This document shows, in pieces, positions 1 to 5,527 of a stretch of DNA of 6,700 bases (positions are counted from its first letter, which is position 1; the number at the start of each line of letters is the position of its first letter). The position numbers were made by a program, and so were the translations under genes. Origin of the DNA: Betaproteobacteria bacterium. Its GTDB lineage: Bacteria; Pseudomonadota; Gammaproteobacteria; Burkholderiales; Casimicrobiaceae. The stretch spans positions 211 through 6,910 of the forward strand of contig VBDA01000590.1 of NCBI GenBank assembly GCA_005883655.1, in the 5' to 3' direction. The notes beneath the pieces are model-generated. The model made no database searches and had not been told where the DNA came from. It worked only from the letters and a program-made list of their open reading frames with translations.

Positions 1-257
1 GCCTGTCAAAGCATCTCGGAATCAGGCCCGGATCGGTCAGCTTGTTGGCGCTCTTCAACGACAAGGCGGGCGCGGTCGAATTCGTGATCGATCGCCGCCT
101 CTGGGACGCGGACGCCGTGCAGGCGCATCCGCTGGTCAATTCTGAGACACTGGTTCTCGATCATGCCGACCTCGAGCGCTTTCTCGCCGCCACGGGTCAT
201 CGGCCGCGGGTGATCGACGTTCCCGCGACGACGATGCCGGCAAGCGAATCTACATGA
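1..257 (+). CDS. Prolyl-tRNA editing protein (YbaK/ProX-type aminoacyl-tRNA deacylase), C-terminal part
   Basis: The reading frame is open from the left edge (first full codon at 3) to TGA at 255-257, so the 5' part lies outside the window. The visible 84 residues begin LSKHLGIRPGSVSLLALFND and continue through VEFVIDR, HPLVNSETLVL and FLAATGH. This order matches the second half of YbaK/ProX free-standing editing domains: the L-G-x-x-P-G-S-V segment, the N-D turn, the H-P-x-x-N-x-x-T strand and the A-T-G-H near the C-terminus. Known members are cytoplasmic and hydrolyse misacylated tRNA, typically Ala- or Cys-tRNA(Pro). The catalytic lysine of the family lies upstream and cannot be checked. 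The stop overlaps the start of the next, truncated ABC ATPase gene (ATGA), which suggests the two were once co-transcribed. Confidence 0.85.
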   Translation, partial: LSKHLGIRPGSVSLLALFNDKAGAVEFVIDRRLWDADAVQAHPLVNSETLVLDHADLERFLAATGHRPRVIDVPATTMPASEST

Positions 258-360
258 CGCAAGCTTCCGCGCAGGAATCCGCTCTGACGCCGCTCGTCCG
301 CCTGGTCGACGTGCACAAGTCCTTTGGTGCGACGGAGGTGCTGCGCGGAATCTCCATGGT
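254..360 (+). pseudogene. N-terminal remnant of an amino-acid ABC transporter ATPase (GlnQ/HisP type)
   Basis: An ATG at 254 overlaps the upstream stop. The first 35 or so residues include VRLVDVHKSFGATEVLRGIS, the typical first beta strands of polar amino-acid uptake ATPases (GlnQ/AapP/HisP). The family continues with a Walker A loop (G-x-x-G-x-G-K-S/T) some 10-15 residues later. Here similarity ends at about 358-362, and no Walker A, signature or Walker B motif follows in any frame. The reading frame happens to stay open through unrelated sequence into the thioesterase, so an automatic caller may report a 228-residue fusion. I read this as the 5' stub of a gene whose remaining ~200 codons were deleted. 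Confidence 0.72.
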
Positions 361-501
361 GAATCGATCGATGGCGCTGGCCTATTCCCGCGCCGCTCGC
401 CGGACGGCTTTGAGGTCGAGATCCTCGGCGAGCGACGACCGGCGCAATGCGTTGCGCAGGCGCTCTACGATCCGTCGGGCGAGCGAATGCGCGCTTCCTG
501 A
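361..501 (+). pseudogene. Frameshifted C-terminal remnant of an aminomethyltransferase-domain (GcvT / dimethylglycine dehydrogenase-like) protein
   Basis: Two frames together give a recognisable C-terminus. In the frame of the ABC stub, 362-397 reads NRSMALAYSRAA, resembling the GKSIALAYV element late in GcvT-fold C-terminal domains. From about 397 a different frame gives SPDGFEVEILGERRPA, then QALYDPSGERMRAS and TGA at 499-501. This resembles the usual ending of GcvT-family and FAD-dependent dimethylglycine/sarcosine dehydrogenase-like proteins (…EVEILG-x-R-x-x-A…LYDP-x-x-x-R-M/L-R…). The joined reading needs one frame change near 390-405. No start codon or RBS belongs to it. Activity is impossible for such a piece. 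Assignment is from memory of family C-termini; GcvT-only proteins and oxidoreductase fusions cannot be told apart here. Confidence 0.6.
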
Positions 502-530
502 CGTGCAGCTATCGGCATTCTCTATCCAAC

Positions 531-536
531 AGGAGG
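531..536 (+). promoter_or_regulatory. Ribosome binding site AGGAGG of the thioesterase gene
   Basis: A perfect AGGAGG lies 8 nt before the ATG at 545. It decides the start of the thioesterase at 545 rather than the in-frame ATG at 254, which belongs to the ABC ATPase remnant. Confidence 0.85.
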
Positions 537-544
537 CAAATCCT

Positions 545-940
545 ATGCGGTCGATTCCAGTCGGGGCCAAAGGCTCGTTTGTCCTGGTTGTCACTACCGA
601 CCACCTCGCCAATCGTTTCAAGGACGCGATGTTGCCGCCGGTTCTGGCGACGCCGATCATGATCATGATGATGGAAAACGCGGCGCTCAACGCCATCAAG
701 CCTTACCTCGAAGCGAACGAAAGTGCCCTGGGGACCCGTGTCGACGTTCGCCACCTGGCCGCTACCCCAGCCGGTCGCAGTGTCACGGCCAACGCGGAGG
801 TCACCGGGGTCGATGGCAGGCATATCGAATTCCAGGTCGACGCGAAGGATGGGGCCGAGGAAATCGGTGCCGGCGTCCACGAACGGATTATTATCGATCT
901 CGCCAAGTTCGCTGAGCGGCTGAAGGCGAAGCTCGGTTAG
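545..940 (+). CDS. FlK-like hotdog-fold acyl-CoA thioesterase
   Basis: The product is 131 residues, close to the 139 of fluoroacetyl-CoA thioesterase FlK of Streptomyces cattleya. Such proteins are cytoplasmic dimeric hotdog thioesterases that hydrolyse short acyl-CoA esters. The FlK catalytic residues Thr42, Glu50 and His76 map to Thr36, Glu44 and His70 here, all with the same offset of six. They lie within LATPIMIMMMENAA (residues 34-47) and the strand ALGTRVDVRH (61-70). The usual A-A-T-P-x-G-R turn (72-78) and the glycine-rich V-D-G bend follow. The aromatic lid of FlK (Phe33/Phe36) is not obvious: positions 27 and 30 are Asp and Leu, so fluoroacetyl-CoA specificity should not be assumed. 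The start is fixed by AGGAGG at 531-536. The gene converges on the LysR gene and follows gene debris, so its context gives no substrate. Confidence 0.85.
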   Translation: MRSIPVGAKGSFVLVVTTDHLANRFKDAMLPPVLATPIMIMMMENAALNAIKPYLEANESALGTRVDVRHLAATPAGRSVTANAEVTGVDGRHIEFQVDAKDGAEEIGAGVHERIIIDLAKFAERLKAKLG

Positions 941-968
941 AGATTCGGGTCAGTGCTCGGGGCTTGGA

Positions 969-986
969 GCTTCCTACCCCGGAAGC
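969..986. terminator. Weak hairpin between the convergent thioesterase and LysR genes
   Basis: GCTTCC (969-974) and GGAAGC (981-986) form a perfect 6-bp stem with a 6-nt loop in the 53-bp gap between two convergent stops (940 and 994). There is no T-run on either side, so it is at best a weak bidirectional terminator or a processing hairpin. Confidence 0.25.
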
Positions 987-993
987 AGCGCTA

Positions 994-2061
994 TTAGGAT
1001 TCGGTCGACCGAATACCGGAGCCGCGGCTCGCGACCTTGCTCTTCGGATCTTTCTGCCCAGGTATTCCTGACGCTCTCTTCCGGTTCCGTTCACCACGGG
1101 CGCTGCCTTCTGCGGCGGAGCGCGCTCGCGTGCCCGGTTGAGTGCTGAAGTGGGTGATCTCCTCGATCAGGGACGTCCCATCGTCCATGAGGAATTTCTT
1201 GAATGCAAGTGCCACTGGCGGCAGCTGCTTGTGCTTGCGGTGCACGACGTACCAATCGAGAATCAACGGGAAGCCTTGCACATCGAGGACGACGAGGTTC
1301 CCGACCTGCCGTTCGAGAGTGACCGTGTGGGCCGAAAGAAACGCGATTCCCATGCCGGCGATCACCGCCTGCTTGATGGTTTCGGTGCTCTTGAGCTCCA
1401 TCGCGATATTGAGCTTCGCGAGCCAGCCTGCAAAGCCTCGAGCCATCGAAGCCCAGGTGTCGGATCCCCTTTCCCGAACCAGGAACGGTTCGCGCGCCAG
1501 CACCGCCATCGGAATGCGTTTTTTTTTGGCAAGAGCGTGCTCGGGTGCAGCCACGATCACGTAGGGGTGGGGCGCGAACGGTTCATTCACCGTATCCATG
1601 TCTTCGGGAGGCCGCACCATGATCGCCAGATCGGTCATGTTGTCCGCCAATCGGTGCAACAGCTCCGCGCGGTTATGGACCGTAAGGTTGAGAATCACAC
1701 CGGAATGACGCCGGGCGAATTCAGCCAATAGGCGCGGAAAGAAATAGTCACCGGCGCTGATCACGGCGACGTTCAGCTTGCCGCCCGAGATGCCCTTGAG
1801 GTGCTGCATGGCTTCCTCGGCTTCGCGGAACTGCTGAATGATCGCGCGGCTGTGATGGAGCATCTCGGTTCCTGCCCGCGTGAGATAGATCTTTCTGCCG
1901 AGCTGGTCGAACAGGGGTAAGCCGGCGTGGCCTTCGAGCTCCTTGACCTGGGTGGACACCGCAGGTTGCGTGAGATGCAATTCCTCGGCGGCGCGCGTAA
2001 AGCTCAAATGTCGAGCTACGCTTTCGAACACCTTCAGTTGGCGCAAGGTCGCGTTTTTCAT
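994..2061 (-). CDS. LysR-family transcriptional regulator (CbbR-like), probable regulator of the divergent carrier/CoA gene set
   Basis: The product is 355 residues. Residues 1-60 are a standard LysR winged-helix domain opening with MKNATLRQLKVFESVARHLS; the recognition region is SFTRAAEELHLTQPAVSTQV (20-39), followed by an ELE linker. Residues about 93-295 form the effector domain, with LNLTVHNRAELLHRL (124-138), TDLAIMVRPP (143-152) and the late strand IKQAVIAGMGIAFLS (229-243). The wording is closest to CbbR/CysB-like members that sense metabolites. Family proteins usually end near 300-310. Here a basic, low-complexity tail of about 45 residues, rich in Arg, Lys, Ser and Gly, follows residue 308. 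Nine adenines in a row on the coding strand (1519-1527) encode three lysines and are a possible slippage site. The gene is divergent from the carrier, the usual arrangement for a LysR regulator and its target. The effector is unknown. The RBS is poor. Confidence 0.92.
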   Translation of the reverse strand: MKNATLRQLKVFESVARHLSFTRAAEELHLTQPAVSTQVKELEGHAGLPLFDQLGRKIYLTRAGTEMLHHSRAIIQQFREAEEAMQHLKGISGGKLNVAVISAGDYFFPRLLAEFARRHSGVILNLTVHNRAELLHRLADNMTDLAIMVRPPEDMDTVNEPFAPHPYVIVAAPEHALAKKKRIPMAVLAREPFLVRERGSDTWASMARGFAGWLAKLNIAMELKSTETIKQAVIAGMGIAFLSAHTVTLERQVGNLVVLDVQGFPLILDWYVVHRKHKQLPPVALAFKKFLMDDGTSLIEEITHFSTQPGTRARSAAEGSARGERNRKRASGIPGQKDPKSKVASRGSGIRSTES

Positions 2062-2081
2062 CCGGCGCCGTTCGCACGATA

Positions 2082-2099
2082 CATAACCTATAGCTTATG
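2082..2099. promoter_or_regulatory. Candidate LysR operator: 18-bp near-perfect palindrome
   Basis: CATAACCTATAGCTTATG is symmetric at 16 of 18 positions; only the C/C pair at 2087 and 2094 breaks it. It lies 20 bp upstream of the LysR start. LysR proteins usually bind AT-rich interrupted dyads at this position for autorepression and for activating the divergent gene. The symmetry is seen directly; binding by this regulator is inference. Confidence 0.6.
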
Positions 2100-2274
2100 C
2101 CAGCCATAAAAAACTTCAACTGTTGCTGATGGCCTTCGCGGCGCAGTATGCGGTCCTAAGCCACCGGCCGATAAGTTGTAACAACGAACGCTGGCATGGC
2201 GACGCCTGCCGCAGCAAGCGGCGCACATATGGATCTCGCCCTCCAGGCTCGTCAGAGGCCTGGGGAAACGATCG

Positions 2275-2280
2275 AGGAGG
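2275..2280 (+). promoter_or_regulatory. Ribosome binding site AGGAGG of the MFS carrier
   Basis: AGGAGG, part of a longer GAGGAGGAG run, lies 5 nt before the ATG at 2286. It selects that start over the in-frame ATG at 2196, which would add 30 non-membrane residues. Confidence 0.8.
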
Positions 2281-2285
2281 AGTTG

Positions 2286-3632
2286 ATGCACAAAGATGCA
2301 GATACAGCCGGGCTGAGCACGATTACCAGGCCGGCTTCGTATCGTTGGATGCAGTTGCTGATGGGCATCGTCTGCATGGCGATGATCGCGAACCTGCAGT
2401 ACGGCTGGACTCTGTTCGTTAATCCCATCGCCGACAAATACGGCTGGACCAAGGCAGCGATTCAGGTTGCCTTCACCATTTTCGTGTTGACCGAAACCTG
2501 GCTGGTTCCCATCGAGGGGTACCTGGTCGACCGCTTCGGTCCGCGGCCCGTGGTGATGATAGGCGGACTGCTCTGCGGGATCGGCTGGGTGTTGAACTCC
2601 TTCGCGGATTCGCTGGTCACCCTTTATATCGCTGCCGCAGTCAGCGGCATTGGCGCCGGCGCCGTCTACGGAACGTGCGTCGGCAATGCGCTCAAGTGGT
2701 TTTCCGATCGGCGCGGGCTTGCGGCGGGACTCACGGCAGCGGGTTTCGGTGCCGGATCGGCGCTGACCATTCTTCCCATCACGGCGATCATCAAGTCGAG
2801 CGGTTACGAATCGGCCTTCCTTTATTTCGGCATCGGCCAGGGATTGATCGTGGTCTTGATGTCGCTTTTCCTGACTGATCCGCGCCACGTCAAAAGCGCT
2901 GCGCTTCGGCAAAAGGCGGCTCAGGGATCGACCCATGTTCAGCAAACGCGACGCGACTACCGGCCGATGGAGGTGTTGCGCCGACCTGTATTCTGGGTCA
3001 TGTACTTTATGTTCGTCATGGTCGCCGCCGGCGGTCTCATGGCCACCGCTCAATTGGCGCCGATCGCCAAAGACTTCAAGATCATGGACGTACCGGTGAG
3101 CCTGATCGGAATCACGCTTCCTGCGCTCACGTTCGCGCTCGCCATCGACCGGGTGCTCAACGGCCTGACACGGCCGTTCTTTGGCTGGGTATCGGACAAC
3201 ATCGGCCGCGAGTCAACGATGCTGATCGCGTTTGGGCTGGAGTCGGTCGGCATTCTGGCGCTGTACGAATACGGCAGCGATCCCATTCTGTTCGTCATCC
3301 TCACCGGGCTTGTCTTCTTCGCCTGGGGCGAGATCTACAGCCTGTTCCCCTCGACCTGCGCGGATACCTTCGGCTCCAAGTACGCCGCGGCGAATGCAGG
3401 CTTGCTCTACACCGCCAAGGGCACGGCTTCGCTGCTGGTCCCCTTGTCGAGCATGCTGACCACGATGACGGGCAATTGGCACGCCGTCTTCATCACCGCT
3501 AGCGTCATGAACGCGATCGCTGCGTTGATGGCCTGGTTCGTCTTGCGGCCGATGCGGCGAGCACAGATCGAGTCGGCCCGCGGGGACGTCGCGGCCGAGC
3601 CGGCGATGCAGTCGAACCGCCTCGCAACGTAA
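2286..3632 (+). CDS. oxlT: OxlT-type major facilitator carrier (oxalate/formate antiporter family)
   Basis: The 448-residue inner-membrane protein has about twelve hydrophobic segments, starting with WMQLLMGIVCMAMIANLQYG (21-40). MFS motif-A loops are GYLVDRFGPRP (78-88) and GWVSDNIGRE (300-309), and a polar central loop spans about 198-232. Oxalobacter OxlT (418 residues) exchanges oxalate for formate using Arg272 and Lys355 plus a polar/aromatic cage. Counterparts line up with near-constant offsets: Gln34/Tyr35 to Gln38/Tyr39, Gln56 to Gln60, Tyr124 to Tyr128, Asn268 to Asn292, Arg272 to Arg296, Trp324 to Trp347, Tyr328 to Tyr351, Lys355 to Lys378. OxlT Tyr150 is Phe154 here. OxlT residue roles are from memory. 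The two basic residues argue for a small dicarboxylate or 2-hydroxy/2-oxo acid. The gene heads a set with a ThDP enzyme and an Frc-like CoA-transferase. Start chosen from the AGGAGG at 2275-2280. Symbol is by homology; substrate is not proven. Confidence 0.85.
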   Translation: MHKDADTAGLSTITRPASYRWMQLLMGIVCMAMIANLQYGWTLFVNPIADKYGWTKAAIQVAFTIFVLTETWLVPIEGYLVDRFGPRPVVMIGGLLCGIGWVLNSFADSLVTLYIAAAVSGIGAGAVYGTCVGNALKWFSDRRGLAAGLTAAGFGAGSALTILPITAIIKSSGYESAFLYFGIGQGLIVVLMSLFLTDPRHVKSAALRQKAAQGSTHVQQTRRDYRPMEVLRRPVFWVMYFMFVMVAAGGLMATAQLAPIAKDFKIMDVPVSLIGITLPALTFALAIDRVLNGLTRPFFGWVSDNIGRESTMLIAFGLESVGILALYEYGSDPILFVILTGLVFFAWGEIYSLFPSTCADTFGSKYAAANAGLLYTAKGTASLLVPLSSMLTTMTGNWHAVFITASVMNAIAALMAWFVLRPMRRAQIESARGDVAAEPAMQSNRLAT

Positions 3633-3699
3633 CCACTTTGGCGAGCCGGAACGCAGATCGGCACCAGCCTGATCCAGCCAGTCGACAAAGCGACGGGTC

Positions 3700-5475
3700 T
3701 TGATCCGGAGAAGCTGTAGCCGCTCGATATCCCAACAAAGGACCGCTACATGCATCGCACCCCGGGCGCCCACGACCACAGCATCGACGACCACCGCCAA
3801 GGACACCCTCAAGCGCAAGACCCGCGACTCCACCGTCATCTCCGGCGGCCACCTTGTCGCCAAGGCGCTGAAGAGCGAAGGCGTCGACACGATTTTCACG
3901 CTGTGCGGCGGGCACATCATCGACATCTACGACGGCTGCATCGACGAAGGGATCCGCATCGTCGATGTGCGCCACGAGCAAGTCGCGGCACACGCGGCCG
4001 ACGGTTATGCGCGGCAGACGGGCAAGCTCGGCTGTGTCGTGACGACTGCCGGCCCCGGTTGTACCAACGCGGTGACCGGGATCGCCACGGCGTTCCGCTC
4101 GGAAAGCCCCGTGCTGCACATCGGCGGCCAGAGCGCACTGGTGCAGTGGAAGATGGGCGGCCTGCAGGATCTGCCGCACGTCGACATGATGCGGCCGATC
4201 ACCAAATTTGCATCGACGGTGATGTCGACCGAGCGCATTGCCGACATGGTCGCGATGGCGGCGCGCGAGTGCTTCGCCGGCGCATACGGGCCATCCTATC
4301 TCGAGATTCCGCGCGACGTGCTCGATCGCGAAATCGACGTCGCCAAGGCCGTGCTGCCGAAGCCCGGATACTATCGCGCGTCGACACGGTCCGCCGGTGA
4401 CCCGCGCGATATCGAAAGGCTCGCCGACATCCTGATCAACGCCGAGCGCCCGGCAATTCTTTTCGGCCAGCAGGTTTGGGCGGCGCGCGGCGACACGGAG
4501 GCGGTCGCGCTTCTTCGCGGCCTCGACATACCCGGTTATTTCAACGGCGCGAGCCGGGGGCTTCTGCCGCCTGGCGACCCGCACCACTTCGACCGCACGC
4601 GCAGCCAGGCTTTCGCGAAGGCGGACGTCATCGTGATCGTCGGCACGCCGTTCGACTTTCGCATGGGCTATGGCAAGCGCATCTCGTGTCCGGCACTGGT
4701 GCAGATCGACCAGGATTACCGCACCGTCGGCAAGAACCGCGATATCACCTTCGGCATCGCCGGCGATCCGGGCGCGGTTCTGGCTGCGGTGCTGCAAGCG
4801 GCATCGGGCCGGATCAAGAACGACAAGCGTCAGGCCCGTCGGCAGTGGATGAAGGACTTGTCGGCGGCCGAGGACGTCGCGGCCGAGAAGTTGATGCCGC
4901 TGTTCAAGTCGGACAGCACGCCTATCCATCCCTACCGCGTCGCCTACGAGTTGAACGAGTTTCTCAACGACGATACGATCTACATCGGCGATGGTGGCGA
5001 CGTGGTCACGATTTCGGCACAGGCCGTGCGCCCGCGCAAGCCCGGCCAGTGGATGGATCCGGGTGCGCTCGGAAGCCTGGGTGTCGGCACCGGTTTCGCG
5101 ATCGCCGCCGGACTGGCCAATCCGGCCAAGGAAGTCCTTTGCTATTACGGCGATGGATCCTTTGGCATGACCGCCTTCGACATGGAACCGGCGAACCGTT
5201 TCGGCGCAATGAACCAGATTCGCTATGGCCAGCTTACGAAGTACGGCGAAGAACGCGGCAGTGTCGGCAATCTGCTCGGCGACGTGCCGTTCGGCAAGTT
5301 CGCCGAGATGCTGGGAGGTTACGGCGAGGAAGTGCGCGATCCGGCACAGATCGTGCCGGCGCTCCGTCGCGGTCGCGAGGCGGTCGCAAAAATGGGCAAG
5401 TCGGCGGTGATCAACATCTGGGTCGACCCGCGCGAATATGCGCCGGGCACCAAAGCACAGACGATGTACAAGTGA
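3700..5475 (+). CDS. Thiamine-diphosphate enzyme, 2-hydroxyacyl-CoA lyase / oxalyl-CoA decarboxylase / acetolactate-synthase superfamily; cofactor motif incomplete, start uncertain
   Basis: Numbering here starts from the TTG at 3700 (591 residues). The frame opens after TGA at 3670-3672, and that TTG is the only standard start before the conserved region (TVISGGHLVAKAL, residues 45-57); it has no RBS. The order is a Pyr domain with the catalytic Glu in RHEQ (Glu93) and TAGPGCTNAVTGIATAF, a central domain with PAILFGQQVW and GYFNGASRGLLP, and a PP domain with GDGG, GSLGVGTGFAIAAGLA and GDGSFGMTAFDME (GDG at 484-486). Where Oxc has Tyr120-Glu121 this protein has Leu155-Gln156 (GLQDLPHVD), so it is not a canonical oxalyl-CoA decarboxylase. 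Family members carry Asn-Asn (or Asn-Asp) 24-27 residues after GDG; here ANRFGA joins directly to MNQIRYGQ, so about 13 residues including that motif are missing. It sits between an OxlT-like carrier and an Frc-like transferase. Likely role was acyl-CoA cleavage or decarboxylation; activity is doubtful. Confidence 0.78.
   Translation: MIRRSCSRSISQQRTATCIAPRAPTTTASTTTAKDTLKRKTRDSTVISGGHLVAKALKSEGVDTIFTLCGGHIIDIYDGCIDEGIRIVDVRHEQVAAHAADGYARQTGKLGCVVTTAGPGCTNAVTGIATAFRSESPVLHIGGQSALVQWKMGGLQDLPHVDMMRPITKFASTVMSTERIADMVAMAARECFAGAYGPSYLEIPRDVLDREIDVAKAVLPKPGYYRASTRSAGDPRDIERLADILINAERPAILFGQQVWAARGDTEAVALLRGLDIPGYFNGASRGLLPPGDPHHFDRTRSQAFAKADVIVIVGTPFDFRMGYGKRISCPALVQIDQDYRTVGKNRDITFGIAGDPGAVLAAVLQAASGRIKNDKRQARRQWMKDLSAAEDVAAEKLMPLFKSDSTPIHPYRVAYELNEFLNDDTIYIGDGGDVVTISAQAVRPRKPGQWMDPGALGSLGVGTGFAIAAGLANPAKEVLCYYGDGSFGMTAFDMEPANRFGAMNQIRYGQLTKYGEERGSVGNLLGDVPFGKFAEMLGGYGEEVRDPAQIVPALRRGREAVAKMGKSAVINIWVDPREYAPGTKAQTMYK
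5149..5217 (+). other. Truncated ThDP/Mg-binding motif (in-frame deletion)
   Basis: The Gly-Asp-Gly that opens the motif is encoded at 5149-5157. The family pattern GDG-x(24-27)-N-N is not completed: after 16 residues ending in NRFG (5194-5205) comes Ala, then MNQIRYGQ from 5209. In acetolactate synthase the same stretch contains LPVKIVILNNQYLG between those two points. The beta strand and the Asn that binds Mg2+ are absent. Flanking similarity resumes in frame, so this looks like a clean deletion of roughly 36-42 bp. Confidence 0.7.
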
Positions 5476-5527
5476 CGCAGATGTCCAAGAGCAAGACGCG
5501 TAGCGTCGCAGCGATTGGAAACAGCTG

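Larger units (their letters stand above)
2062..2285. promoter_or_regulatory. Divergent control region between the LysR gene and the MFS carrier
   Basis: About 224 bp lie between the two start codons. They contain the 18-bp palindrome annotated separately, a short dyad CAAC-T-GTTG (2117-2125), another GTTGT-A-ACAAC (2175-2185), and the carrier RBS at the right end. The left half is clearly richer in A/T than the genes, as expected for promoters, but I cannot assign -35/-10 boxes with confidence. A longer in-frame start for the carrier at 2196 falls inside the region but has no RBS. Confidence 0.6.

Noticed and set aside
254..940. Single 228-residue ABC/thioesterase fusion protein
   Set aside because: The thioesterase has its own ATG at 545 with AGGAGG, and the middle is decayed sequence of another gene in part in a different frame.
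545..940. Fluoroacetate-resistance enzyme (flK)
   Set aside because: The triad matches, but the Phe lid that gives FlK its specificity is not seen and no fluorometabolite genes are nearby.
2196..2285. Upstream in-frame ATG as the carrier start
   Set aside because: No RBS precedes it, and the added 30 residues look neither like a membrane segment nor like the family; ATG 2286 has AGGAGG at 5 nt.
2088..3053. 321-codon minus-strand frame opposite the carrier
   Set aside because: Composition is typical of an antisense shadow (Arg, His, Asp, Gly), with no domain; the plus strand encodes an obvious membrane carrier.
3505..4929. 474-codon open frame on the minus strand opposite the ThDP gene
   Set aside because: It is Arg/His/Asp-rich with no recognisable domain and lies antisense to a clear enzyme; GC-rich codon bias keeps this antisense frame open.
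3700..5475. Calling the ThDP enzyme oxc because of its neighbours
   Set aside because: The Oxc substrate-site Tyr-Glu pair is Leu-Gln here, and neither the N-terminal wording nor the C-terminal tail resembles Oxc.
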